This document shows positions 11,570 through 23,024 of a DNA stretch of 64,000 nt, in pieces (positions within the stretch are counted from its first letter, which is position 1; every line of letters starts with the position of its first letter). The position numbers were made by a program, and so were the translations under genes. The DNA lies in the NCBI GenBank assembly GCA_019722365.1, contig JADFUC010002052.1, forward strand, positions 1-64,000, in the 5' to 3' direction. Source of the stretch: Lithospermum erythrorhizon. Its lineage: Eukaryota; Streptophyta; Magnoliopsida; Boraginales; Boraginaceae. The notes beneath the pieces were generated by a model that was not told the DNA's origin, ran no database searches, and saw only the letters and a list, made by a program, of their open reading frames with translations.

Positions 11570-13380
11570 TAAGTAGCGACTTTTGAACTTTCATTTTAAA
11601 TTATTAACATAATTTCATCACAAATTCTCCACAAATTCTCCTCAAATTTCTTAGATACTGACCTTATACCCGACCCATAAGCTTATTTTATACTCTCTAT
11701 TTGCAATATATTGTTTTAATTTATAAAATGGCACCAAAAAAACAACAAAATAAAGGGACAAGAGGGGAGCCTGATCGTCCGTGGAGGAAAAGAGAGGCAG
11801 AAAGGTCGTGGTGAGGCGGAACGATCGAGGCAGTGGAGGAGGATGACCACGTGGAAGTGGGTGTCGTTGAAAGTGGAGGAACAAATGCCGACAAAGGTGT
11901 CTACATCTGGGTAGAGGCCTCCATCGAACAATTTACGGGTAATCTGGTATTCGATACCTAGAAAATGCTCAATTAGCAAATATTTGTACATTTAGTTGCT
12001 TAGATGAGTATCGGAAATTGTAGTTCAATTATAAGACTATAGGTATGGACCGTAGGGCTGAACTAGATAATGGCGACCCTATGATAGGCTTAAGTTTTAA
12101 TGTTAATGGTGTTGAAGGAATGATTAGGAGGAGGATCTCTTATGAATGAATTTTTTTATGACTAACATAGGGGCGATAGATGAATGTATAGAGATTATCC
12201 CATATAGGGGGTGATGCGAGAGTGGCCAATTAGCCAAGCAGTTGTGCTAATATGCTTAATAATAATCGTAGAGCCCCAGAGCCTAAGTTGGTGTATAAAT
12301 CTGATCTAGATGGGGCGGGGAAGTTTGTATCCAAGGTGGTCGAGGAATATTGTTTCCACTGACTATTGGGCCACCGAACTTAGCGTGATACAAATGATAC
12401 TTAACTTAGGCTCTTAGCGTCTGAAGGTTAACTACCCAGCGTTATCCTCGAACACATTTTCCATCGTAAGAATAAAGGCGCCCTTGATATGGCATGATCT
12501 TGTCACATTTGTTGGTTAGTAGGAAAAATGTGCCTGTCCTAGATTGTCGGAGGCGTGAGGTTAACAAAGCGGCGATGATTTCAAAAGCCTCAATTTCTAA
12601 GTTTGAGGTTTATTTGTGGGATATGGCGTTGAGATCGAAGTGGGAGATCTACGAGAACTATGAGGAGGTTAGGCAAGCGGTGTGGAACTACAGCAGTGCG
12701 AGCCCCGGCGACTCCGATAGGGTGGGTTCTAAATTTGGCGGGTGCGGGAGGAGGGAATGCCGTATCCTCAAATTGAGGCTACTACCTCGCTTGACAACCA
12801 ACGAGGAAGGCGGAGGTGACACTTGAAGAGGTTGTTGGAATGAGATGGCTTAGGGTTGCGTCGAGGATGTCGTGTCATGAAGGGACAGGGAAGAGAGGAT
12901 GATCAGAGCTGGCCGGCGATCTTGGATCCATATGGCGGGATGTCCGGGTGACAATAGGATCGCTGACAGTTTCTCCCGACAAGCGGTGGCTCTCCCGTCA
13001 GCATGGCCTCCTCAGTTTATAGTTGAAGAAGAACCAAGTGAAAAGCACTTGAGTGAATGTGTTTACGTATTATATGTATATTGATGTTTTTCCCGTTTAA
13101 ACAATGTTTGTTATTTCGTACTTTTATTCGGAAGTTGGTAATGATGTGAATGTTGTGAATGTTTGAATGCTTGAATGTTTGTAGTGTTTCACGTTTGAAT
13201 GAATGAATGTGTGAATGAATGAATGTGTGTGTATGTTGAATGTTGTGATTCTTTGGCACCAGTTTCTCTTTAGTGCATTGCCAGTGGAGCAGTACCCACA
13301 CGTTTGCACTCTGAGAAAATCACAATATTTATGTATTAGTAGTTTAAAAACATGAAGCAGTGCAGCATTCAATATGAAAT
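11570..13380 (+). other. Unassigned 1.8-kb segment within hAT copy B
   Basis: This segment separates the 3' motif cluster at 11400-11560 from the motif pair and GC-rich terminus at 13383-13620. It contains short open pieces (a start near 11728 reading MAPKKQQNKG, and 110 codons at 12494-12826), none recognised. It is GC-richer than its flanks between 12500 and 13000. It could be a nested insertion, a captured host fragment or a second element gene. A tgaatg-rich microsatellite lies at 13140-13240. Confidence 0.45.
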
Positions 13381-13382
13381 TA

Positions 13383-13420
13383 ACGTGGTACCGTTTCATA
13401 TAACGGTACCACGTTAACTC
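13383..13420. repeat. Adjacent pair of palindromic ggtacc motifs
   Basis: aacgtggtaccgttt is followed at once by aacggtaccacgtta, forming a near-perfect inverted pair just inside the GC-rich right terminus of the hAT element. Confidence 0.6.
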
Positions 13421-13635
13421 TGAGAACTAAGGGGCCTCCCGAGCCAGGGCCGGGCCGAAGGCCACAGATATTAGGTAGGCTCGAGGCAGGGCCGGGGCAC
13501 AGGAGCTGATAACACAGTCAAACCCATGATAGCAGGCAGGGGCACGTTCGTGGGCCTGGTGGGCCGGGCCGAATCTGAACAGGGTGATGGGCGGGCCCCA
13601 GGCAGCCCACCGAGGCCAGTTCGTTTACCCATCTA

Positions 13636-13643
13636 ACCGTAAG
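13636..13643. repeat. 8-bp target site duplication, right (accgtaag)
   Basis: Exact copy of 8367-8374, directly after the terminal ...catcta of the hAT element. Confidence 0.85.
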
Positions 13644-14461
13644 TCTGTCTCATTAGCATGAAAAATTGGTTTAGATTCATTTGACTAATTGGCTCGTAAG
13701 TTATTGATCAATGATTTTGGTCTTCGTTTAAATTTAGGTTGGATTGAGGATTGAAGCACAATTAACAATCAATTACATGATTTCGTCCATTTTAGACATT
13801 ACAATTGAGTAAAATTGATAGAAACTCAATTTTGTTGAAGGTCAATATCGATTTTATACCCATATTAAATTTTTGTAGAACGGTAAGGAGTAGTTAACTT
13901 GTATAAATACTTTATCGAGTGAGGTAATAATTGGTTTATTTGATATAGGCTGACATTATACACGCTTTCAAAATAGTAAAATGAAGGGAAATTGGTAAAT
14001 CGCCAAAGCGAGCAGCCCATTAGCATTGAAAACAAGCGAACTATCTCATTGTAATAAGAAACAATTATTATATGATTGTAGTGAAACAAGCGATATTAAA
14101 CATAAACAAAGAAACAAAAGTTAAATAGACACTAGATATCAAACATGAAACTTATTAAACATTACATAACAATCTATAGAAGGAATTTGTTTATATTCTT
14201 CAAACATTAAGTAAATTGCTAGTTTGTTAACTATCAAAAATGAAAAAAAATACTCGAGTACGAAAATATTTAAAAAAATGTGTCTTTATTGATATTGAAT
14301 CAAAGTACAAATATTTATTACATTGTAAAATTTGTTGAGACTACTTTACAATTTGTGATGATGATTTGATGTGTCTGTTTGTTTTCTAGTCGAACTTCTA
14401 GCCACGTATTCAACCTATGAAAAAAAATTACACTTTATTTTTTATTTAGATAAAGTCAAAG

Positions 14462-14507
<46 letters not shown>

Positions 14508-15366
14508 TATTATAATTATTAATTACTCGTTATTTTAATAAATATAGAATTTATATGTTAGATTAGTCTTTGAAAATAGTTTCATAAATAAAAGGAAGAG
14601 GAGTAAAAGTGCATTAATTAAATAACATAGTTGCATTAGTGTAGCTAATCGTTTAAAATTGATTTTGCTTCGATTCACAATTTCTAATAATTTAACAACA
14701 ATTTAATAAATAAATTGAACCCATAATTTCAAAAATTCTAATAATTTAACAACTTTAATACATAATTGAGAAATATTTCACTAGTTTTAATTCATAGTTA
14801 ACAACAATTTGACAATCATATTTAACAATAATTTAATGATTTGCTAGTTTTAATGTAAGAAGAGTCTACGAAATTATCACATAATCTCAATTTGAATTGA
14901 AAGTATTACTTGTTAATTTAAGAAGATTCTCTGAAATTAATATAAGAAGGTTCTAAAATTGATAGATAACAATGTAGGTTAATGTTTGCCTTACAAGAAA
15001 CATGGAAATAATTTGCTAGTTTAACGGCACAAGCATGGGAAAAAATTATCTTTACCGCAATGAGCATGAAGCGAGATTCGTTTGTTTATTTATGAATATA
15101 TGGAAAAATAAGCTACTTTTACTACAAACATGGAACAAATTCGTTTGTTTGACTTCGTTATACGTGAAAGTTAACACAAAATTGAACAACACTTTTACTA
15201 TCTTATGTAACAACAATTTTACTATCTCATTACAATCATAATTTGAATTGAGATAAGATGGAGAAGAAACGAATATTTGAGATAAGATGGAGAAGAAACG
15301 AATATTTGAGTTTCTGATGACCACAATTAGAGAAATCTTAACAACAATTTAAGAAATATTAACAAC
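13644..15366. other. AT-rich intergenic DNA with a TTA microsatellite
   Basis: No supported gene. A run of about 18 ttatta/attatt triplets lies at 14462-14520. A 26-base motif with agataagatggagaagaaacg is repeated in tandem near 15250-15305. Confidence 0.6.
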
Positions 15367-15376
15367 AAAATAATTT
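15367..15376. repeat. Target site duplication, left (aaaataattt)
   Basis: The ten bases aaaataattt precede the terminal gggcaaatggt and recur at 17009-17018 after the other end. Nine to ten bases fits Mutator-like elements. Confidence 0.7.
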
Positions 15377-17008
15377 GGGCAAATGGTATGGATGATGCTT
15401 CTTTCTGCCAATGTCATTTCAGTTGATGTATCTTTAGAAAGCGATACAACTTGATCGCCCGTGTTTGAGAAATATGTCCTAGTGGGTCCGCGTCGGATTT
15501 TTCCGTTAATTGGTACATTAAATTGGTCCACGTAACCACCACTTCGTAAAGAGGTAATTTAATCAATTCACTTTTTATTTTGCAAATCATGGATGATCAC
15601 ACACTAGCTTTTTACCTGATATCGCTAGTTGATCACCATCTTTAGAAAACGATACAACTTGATCGCCCCGTTTTGAAATATGTCTAATTAAGGTCCCACC
15701 CAAGTCGATTTTCGACAGTGCATTTGTTAAAATTGGTCACGTGCCCTACAGTGACTCTTGAAAAGAGGTAAGTTAGTAATTTTACTTTTATGTATTTTTT
15801 GCATAAGATTCTTAATAATTGAAAAATAAGTGTTAGAATCTAAAGGAGCCTACAACACAACAAACACTTCAGCAATTTGCTTCCAAAGAGGATTTAGTTC
15901 CATATTTTCTTACATTGAAACTGTATAATCTTTTACTTGTAATCTGAAGGAGAAATAATGCCTTGGGGATTATTTAATCAAAGACTCCGCTCATCCAAAG
16001 AGGATTTAGTTCTAGTTTATGGTGTGTAATGGTCTTTATAAAATTGGGATTTTTTTTAGGGTTTATTTATTTGGGTTTTTAATTTGGGTTTTTTGATTTG
16101 GGTTTTTGATTTAGGGTTTTTGATTTGGGTTTTTGATTTAGGGTTTTTGATTTGGGTTTTTTAATTAGGGTTTCCAATTGGAGAATGTGTTTAAATTGAG
16201 GCATGTATATTAATTGTGTATTTTTTGTGTTTGTAGAGATATATGATAGTCTTCACCGATGCATAGTGCATGTGGGAGGGGGGGGTACATTGAGAGTTTT
16301 AGGCCAAAGTTGAACTATGTTGGTGAGTAAAATTATTAATTTCGATTGGATGGATGTGAAGATTATGACATAGGGGATATAGGTGAGTATGCTCTGCGTA
16401 GTGGATGTGAAGTTGGTAGTAGGTGTTGTGGTTGGGGGTTTGGATTTTGAAACCCTGTGTGTCTTGACATGTTGAATTCAAAAGTTAACGATGAAGAAAA
16501 CCTCGTACATTTGTACATTATTTGTTCACTTTTCTGCGGAGTTTATTAAGTTGTACAGCCAAGCTCACAATCCGTAAAGAAATCTTATGAAAATATACAA
16601 AAGTGAAATTACTAAATTACCGCAGCATGAAGTAGTCGTGAGGGTCGCGTGACCAATTGCTGATCAATTGCGGAGAAAATCTGACGGTGGGACCCACTAG
16701 GACATATTTCGAAAAATGGGTGATCAAGTTGTACGTTTCTAAATATGGGTGATCAACTAGTGACATTGTGTAAAGTTAGGTGATCATTCATATCATTTGC
16801 CCTTATTTTTTTGCAAAAATACAAAAGTGAAATTACTAAATTACCCTTACGAAGTAGTCACGTGAGAATCAGCGTGACCAATTATGACGATTAGCGAATG
16901 CGACGGTGGGACCTCTTTAGGACATATTTCGAAAAATGGGTGATCGAGTTATGCGTTTTACAAATATGGGTGATCGACTGAAGTAACATCGTCAAAACAC
17001 CATTTGCC
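15377..17008. mobile_element. Non-autonomous Mutator-like TIR element with doubled terminal repeats
   Basis: The left end starts gggcaaatggt and the right end finishes accatttgcc, and a 10-bp direct repeat flanks both. Each terminal repeat is itself two tandem copies of about 200 bases: 15377-15590 and 15600-15800 on the left, 16590-16800 and 16815-17008 (inverted) on the right. Shared blocks include gatcacccat, cgaaatatgtcct, ggtcccacc, ggtcacgtg and taatttcactttt. The 790-base centre holds no transposase. A tttaggg-containing minisatellite sits inside. Confidence 0.75.
16050..16175 (+). repeat. Minisatellite with tttgggttttt / tttagggtttt units
   Basis: Alternating gatttgggttttt and gatttagggttttt units of about 13 bases. 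The tttaggg core looks telomere-like, but spacing is irregular and it lies inside the TIR element, so it is not telomeric. Confidence 0.7.
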
Positions 17009-17018
17009 AAAATAATTT
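17009..17018. repeat. Target site duplication, right (aaaataattt)
   Basis: Exact copy of 15367-15376. Confidence 0.7.
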
Positions 17019-17890
17019 CCTTATGGAAATAACTTCTCCGCGTTTAACAACAATTTGAGAAATATTAAGACATAATGTCAATTCATAATTGATAAATAAC
17101 TATCTCCCGATTAATATATTTTATAACATAATCTGATAATTTCATAATAAGTAACAATTAACAACCACAAAATATGACGTTTATTTACATATTGGATACT
17201 AATTTGTCAAATTTTAATTGTAGCTACATTCACGAGCGGATGAACCGTATAGGTAGCGAGGAGATATGTCAGCTTGTAGAATGACGTTTAGCCATTTAAA
17301 TCGTATTTAATTCATTTGTATGTAATTAATTATTTAGTCATTCTTAAGAAATTAATTATTTAATTCTTTCGTATGTAATTGAGTATTTAATTCGTTCTTA
17401 TGTAATTAATTATTTAATTCGTTAACACATATGAAATCATTATATTATTTAATTCTTATTAGCTTAACTTTTTTGTTTGTTTATAATTAAACAAACATTA
17501 AATGAGTAACTTGTTATCTTATAAACATTGGGCCAATTATTTGGTTTAACATAAACGTGGATGTAACTTGCTTGTTGTCTTATAAGCATGAAAAGATTTC
17601 AGCATTGTGCGCAAACATGAAAATGAGCATTTGTTGTAGCACCTGGCTTAATTTCTTGTTTAAACTGGCGTGCAAGTAGAATTGCTTTGTTTTAACTACA
17701 GGCGTAGCGAGCCGACATTTGCTGGCGTGATCGAAATCATTTTGTTTTTTAATAACGTTAGCGTTTAGACTTTATCGAAAAAGATAAGAAAAGTAATTTA
17801 AAAGCTTTCGTTTCTTGTTTTTTGATATCGAGACTCTTCTAATTACATTAGCAATAATAAGTTGACAATTTTGTTGAATTAATTCTTGTG
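17019..17890. other. AT-rich upstream region of the cofactor A gene
   Basis: Repeated ttaattatttaattcgtt blocks near 17320-17430 and no coding potential. The cofactor A promoter and 5' leader must lie toward the end of this segment. Confidence 0.5.
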
Positions 17891-17897
17891 TAGAAAA

Positions 17898-19680
17898 ATG
17901 GCGACAATTCGGAATCTGAAGATAAAGACATCAACTTGCAAACGCATAGTGAAGGAACTTCATTCATATGAGAAAGAGGTTGAAAGAGAAGCTGCTAAAA
18001 CCTCCATTATGAAATCCAATGGACCTGACCCTTATGATCTCAAACAACAGGTTCTTTTTTGTTTTCCTAATATATAAAGATTAATGCTTTACTCACTTTT
18101 TGCTAATTTTATTTTTTAATTTAATTTGCTATTTAGTACATGAATTTGTGTTTCTTCATTTTTAGATGATTTTTAGTGTTGATTATGATATTTTCATCTA
18201 ACCAATCTAGAAAGTTCAATACTTTATTCACTTTTTTGTAATTTTATTTTGTTGAGTTTCATTGTTTATGTATTACATCAATTTGTGTTGGTTCATTTTA
18301 TATGTTTTTTAGTGTTGATTATGATGTTTGTGAACATGGGTCTTTTCGTTTATTCATGTGAGTTTGGAATTGTGCATCCTTTATTGTGTAATTAACTTTG
18401 GGAGTAGAAATAAGTGATTTAGAGATCTTGAGCATGTTGGTTATGATTACTTAGTTTCAATGTTAATTTTGTTGTTTGTTTAGTTAGCTTATTTGCAAAG
18501 ACTATGGAATGTTGCATTGTCGAATGGAGTTAGGAAGAGTAAATAGTTGTTAGTGGCTTGTGGTCGTGGAATATGTTTGTTAGGATGGCGTAGGTTATGA
18601 GTTATGAGTATAAGACTGAATTTACATTTTGTAGCTTCTGCTGGAGATCCTTTTTTGCTTGATTGTCAGTTAGTATACAAGTCCATTATTTTTGGAGTTT
18701 GAATTGATTGAGGAAGGAATGAATTAATCTATCAGGATATTTTCAGATGTGATCATTATTGGTTATCATTGTTTCTTATGGACGATTTCTCGATTGATTA
18801 CAATGCACCTGGATATGGCATAGCGTAGCTCAGTTGATCACTAGAGCAGTTCAATTACAACGGAATTGTATTTGTTTGTTATAATCTGAATAACCATTTT
18901 CCCCTTTCTCCCATTCATCATTTACAGTGTCTCCTCTTGCTATGTTTTTCAGGAAAATGTTTTAGCTGAATCCAGAATGATGATCCCCGACTGCCACAAG
19001 CGTTTGGAAGCTGCATTAGCTGATCTGAAAGGCACTCTGGTATGTTAACAATTGCTATAAGAATTATGATTAAAATCGAAATGCCTTCTAATAAGGTTTA
19101 TTGTTCTGTGTGGAAAACCTCTTAAAATGGATTAAAGAATATAATAGTTGTTTAATCAGTGGAAGAAGTGGTGCTTGATTTTGCATTAGCAACTATTAAG
19201 AGCATTGCTGGTTCTGCGAAAAGCAAGAATTATGAACTCGTATTTTGTTTGCCCCTCTAGCAAATTAGTTCCAATAGGCTGATTAGCTTGAGAAAAAAAA
19301 CCTGTGAAGTGTCTTGATTTTGCACAAAAATCAGTAATTTGACTTGATTTTTTCGTAACTGAGTGGCTATTAGTATCCCTAAAACAACCTTGGGAGTGTT
19401 GATTTTTTGTCGCGAGGAGCATACTTCTTGTCATGATATAGTTTACTTGTTCATTTCCCGTTTCCCCTTGAGGTATTATCAGTCATGGCTTGAAGTCTTA
19501 ATATTGAACTCTTAAATCATTGATCTTCATTTATTTTACGTACTACACGAGCATTGTATTTATGATTATGTTGTCTAGGTTGAACTGGAAGAGTCGAACC
19601 AAAATGAAGGTCCAGAGATTGAAGAAGCTCGATCCGTGATAGTGGAGGCCGAACAAGTAATTGAAACAACTGATGTTTAA
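17898..19680 (+). CDS. TFCA: Tubulin-folding cofactor A (tubulin-specific chaperone A)
   Basis: Cofactor A is a small cytosolic helical protein that captures beta-tubulin released by the CCT chaperonin and passes it along the tubulin-folding pathway. Three exons join in phase: 17898-18050, 18953-19039 and 19579-19680, each with GT-AG borders, giving 113 residues, the length of Arabidopsis KIESEL. The N-terminus MATIRNLKIKT and the central NVLAESRMMIPDCHKRLE are family hallmarks, and the tail is acidic and helical (EEARSVIVEAEQ). I chose the ATG at 17898 rather than the in-frame one at 17886 because MATIRNLKIKT is the conserved start. The first intron (902 bases) is long relative to the gene. 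Confidence 0.93.
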
Positions 19681-20032
19681 TTCATCTCAGCCTAAGAATT
19701 CCAGAGTTTGGCAATATTAAAGTGATGAATTTTCTTGGCGTTGTTGAATAATTGTAACCGATGAGTTCTTCTACTCCTATGGTTGCGAGCATTTTACCTT
19801 TTTGTTGCATTTTTGCTATGGTGGAAGTAGAACTAATGTCAGTCGGTGTTGTCAATCGATAGAGGCATCTTCGTCTAGAATCCGCAATCCAACTTATCGT
19901 GTACTCTTTCCTGCTTCCATTTTGATCCCTTTAACCGATTCTTCGCTAGTTGTTGCTTCTGTTTGATCATTGTATATGTTTTTTGTTTCCTTAGCCACAT
20001 GAATTATGAGCGTACACTGTAGTAAACACCAA

Positions 20033-20109
20033 GGATGCGTGGTGCAATGGTAGCACGCCTGTCTCCAGATTAGATGGTTTGCGTGTAAGTCGGTTCAATC
20101 CCCCGATCC
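20033..20109 (+). tRNA. tRNA-Trp (CCA), degenerate or pseudogene
   Basis: The 5' half matches plant tRNA-Trp: ggatgcgtggtgcaatggtagc contains an A-box, and the anticodon loop reads ctccaga, giving anticodon CCA. A B-box, ggttcaatccc, follows. However, the acceptor stem has two mismatches, the anticodon stem has mismatches, and the variable/T-arm region is about five bases too long. Either this is a decaying tRNA copy or the sequence has local errors. It lies 350 bases after the cofactor A stop codon. Confidence 0.6.
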
Positions 20110-20760
20110 ATACGGATTAATATTTTTTCTTCTCTTCACTTGACTCAATGGCTCATTAACTATTCAAGTATGATATTATCATTCACTTTTAGTCTTTTTA
20201 TTATTAAAGAAGGATTTTGTACATTATCCACATTGAGACTTCTGTGATTGGGATTGAACATGCATGTCATGGAAACTGTTCCCTGTGGCCTTTCTTTGTA
20301 TAATTGGGTTATTCTATTTGTGGAGTCAGAAATAAACATTTTCAGCTGCATTTTGCGATTATATTTAATTGTGAATTACTTCTTTTAACCAAGTATCTTA
20401 TCCACTAATGTATTACCAGTGTAAAATGTGACTTCATGTGTGCTCCATATATAAAATTCTCAAAGCACAAAAGAATGAATGGCTCTTGAAAATCATCGTT
20501 GGTTCTGCGATCTTTGTTATACGGTGGTTTCTCTATCTATGAGAAAGCTTTCGAGTGCTCCATCAGGGGGACACACCATTAAAGGATTTGAGATGGAACA
20601 TCAATTTTATTGATAAGTTTGATCACACAAGTTTAGCAAACTCAGATAACAGTTAAAAAACTCTTCTTAGTGTAGCAACCAAGATCTAGCAAGACACTGA
20701 TCAGATGCAACTTCAACCACGTTATAGTATCATTGATAGGAGACGACTCTAAAACATGAA
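20110..20760. other. Intergenic region and FKBP12 3' flank
   Basis: No coding region supported. The part nearest 20760 should be the 3' untranslated region of the minus-strand FKBP12 gene. Confidence 0.5.
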
Positions 20761-22240
20761 TTACTCAAGACTAAGAACTTCAATCTCAAAGACCAGCTCA
20801 GAGTTAGGTTGAATACCCCATGCTGGAAAACCGCTAGGACCATAGGCATAGTCAGGCGAGCACTGCAAATTAGAACAGCTCAATCAGTCGGATGTTTTAT
20901 GGATGGCATCGATATCTCAAGTATCACAAACCCTTAATCCATTATATGAACTTTCGAAGAACTAAAGGCAGTAATGCATACACAACTACTACTTCCTCAT
21001 TTAGAAGTAGTAAGAAATCATAATTATAAGGTAGTAGGTAACGCAACCACAATGACTGTAGTTGAGTAGCCAGTTAGATTATAACTTCGTAGCAAACAGG
21101 CCCATCCCTAAACTCCCTACCAGAAATCAAGGTGGGGACCAGGGGAAAATTTCATTGTCAAAATAAATGTTGGTTCCGACTATGATCATTGGCGGTGAAC
21201 ACAAAACAGAAAGACATTAGAGCACATTACCTTTAATCGAGCAACCTCTCCCACTTGCATTCCCAATACACCTTCATCCCATCCTTGAAAAAATTATGCA
21301 TAAATTGAATGAGTAAAATATTAAATGAACAAATCAAATCACAAGTTCTCCAAATCTACTCCCTAAGCAAATTAACAAAAAAGAAAGAAAAAACTGGAAA
21401 CAAACTAATTCAATGGCATTGCACAACAATACTGCAACAAAATTACCTTTAATAACATTGCCTTTTCCAATTTTGAAAGTAAACGGCTGCTGCCCAGGAT
21501 CCTTCGTACTACAGTGTCACATCATCAAACGAAAAATCAGACTCTCACAGAAAAATGATTTGTAAATATACACTCTTTCCATTCCGGAAAGATTGTCCAT
21601 TTCAATTATCAATAGTCAAAATCAACAAATTCCGCAGCCTTAATTGACACATAACTTTGACTTGAATCAAAATCGTCATGCTAACATTAAAACTACAACA
21701 AGATTACAAGCATTTCACATAGTTTCACCAAATTATAGTAACATATATAACAATAAGTTCAAGTTTTTGTAGCGTTAATGAACTTATAACTTTGTCTTGA
21801 ATCAAAATCATCGTGTTAACATTAAAATCACTATAAAATACAAGCATTTGAAAAAAAAAACAATCTTTTTAACTAGGGAGTATAAAAAAGACGACTTTTT
21901 TTACCTCCAGAACTTCTCAGCAAGATCTCGATTCTTCCCTGTTCATTAAACACAAAAATCAACTAATTAATTAATTAGTTTAAGGCTTAGTGGATTATTT
22001 TTCTGATTAATTAAAATATAATGAGCCAACAAATAAAACAAACATATTAACTAAATCAATATTTAACCAAACACAAACAATGAATTAATAAATTAAAAAT
22101 AATCCTAAGATGAATTAATTTAGTGAATTAAATAAAAGTATAAGAAGCTAACCGAAACCGGTACAGTGAACCGTAACGGCTTGACCGGGAACGGGTTTGG
22201 GTCCTGAACCGGGTCGGATAAGCTCCTTGTCAATTCCCAT
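20761..22240 (-). CDS. FKBP12: FKBP12, peptidyl-prolyl cis-trans isomerase
   Basis: A single-domain FKBP that catalyses cis-trans isomerisation of prolyl bonds; in plants it is the cytosolic/nuclear FK506-rapamycin-binding type. Five exons join in phase on the minus strand: 22240-22153, 21938-21905, 21508-21447, 21283-21231 and 20862-20761, giving 112 residues, the length of Arabidopsis FKBP12. The start [11 protein letters not shown], the HCTGFG stretch, [16 protein letters not shown], and the end [20 protein letters not shown] are all typical. The cysteine before the SPDYAYG loop and the one in HCTGFG are the pair proposed to form the plant-specific disulphide. A PSG variant replaces the more usual AGG in the YAYG loop. 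A MITE occupies most of the second intron. Confidence 0.95.
21566..21884. mobile_element. Stowaway-like MITE in FKBP12 intron 2
   Basis: The left end ctctttccattccggaaag followed by attgtcc and the right end caatctttttaactagggag flanked by ta resemble Stowaway (Tc1/mariner) MITE ends. Inside, a block of about 70 bases (ending acaagcattt) is present twice, near 21648 and 21780. It lies wholly within the intron between exons 2 and 3. Confidence 0.6.
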
Positions 22241-22549
22241 TTTGATTATGCTTCTTCTTAGGGTTAGTGTTTGAAAGTTCATCTATGTGAACATCCAGTT
22301 AGAGTGGTACCTGATATATACAGAAATCTATCATTGATTTGTCACGTGATCATCAGTCATATCGAAATGGTTTCTTAACGGACATCGATATTCGACGATA
22401 GATATTTTGTCGAATAGGATAATTACTGCTTTCGTATCGTAGCCAAAGCTTATCGATTGAAAGATCGACACGGTATAACTTTGTACATAAAATGTGTAAA
22501 AAACTATGAACAGGCTTCATCGGATGAGGTGTGTATTTTATTGAGTCAA

Positions 22550-22745
22550 ATAGTTACCCAATTGTTTATGATATCGAGAAACATCATTTACCTTTGAATC
22601 AATAATTAGAATAGGGGGGTTTTGAGTCGAGTACCAAATGAGCCTAAAATATTACCCAATTAGCTTATGATATCGAGTAACACTGTCTACTCGAGAACTC
22701 AATAATTAGAATAGGGGTTTTGAGTCGAGTACCAAACGAATATAC
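22550..22745. repeat. Two tandem copies, about 110 bp
   Basis: Both copies contain tacccaatt, gatatcgag, tcaataattagaatagggg and ttttgagtcgagtaccaaa. They lie in the promoter side of FKBP12, between it and the J-protein gene. Confidence 0.75.
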
Positions 22746-23024
22746 AGGATCAATAATTTATTTGATCATCTTGGAGTCAATTTAAGGGGTTGATTGGAAA
22801 TTGTTGCATTTTCTCCTACAAAAGTCCATGTATTTAGTAAGTGGCTCGAAAATTCCATTATTTAGAAGACATTATTGGGAATAATTGCAATATCACAACT
22901 TGCAAAAGACTATCTTAAACATGGTGTAGACCATCCAATAAGTTAAATACAAGCTCTTTAAGAGTCGATACAACATGCAGGAACAAAATAAACAAGCAGC
23001 ATAAGAACATGAACATAGAAATAA

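Larger units (their letters stand above)
8375..13635 (+). mobile_element. hAT element copy B, complete ends, 5.26 kb
   Basis: The left end reads tagtggcaagccgggcgg and the right end, complemented, reads tagatgggtaaacgaactgg, both resembling the TAG...GGCAAACGGGCC ends of plant hAT elements. Perfect 8-bp direct repeats flank it. GC-rich gggccggcc terminal segments (8375-8545 and 13430-13620) enclose palindromic ggtacc motifs and a decayed transposase on the plus strand. A 1.8-kb segment of unknown origin lies between two motif clusters in the 3' part. The transposase has stops, so the element is now non-autonomous at best. Confidence 0.85.
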
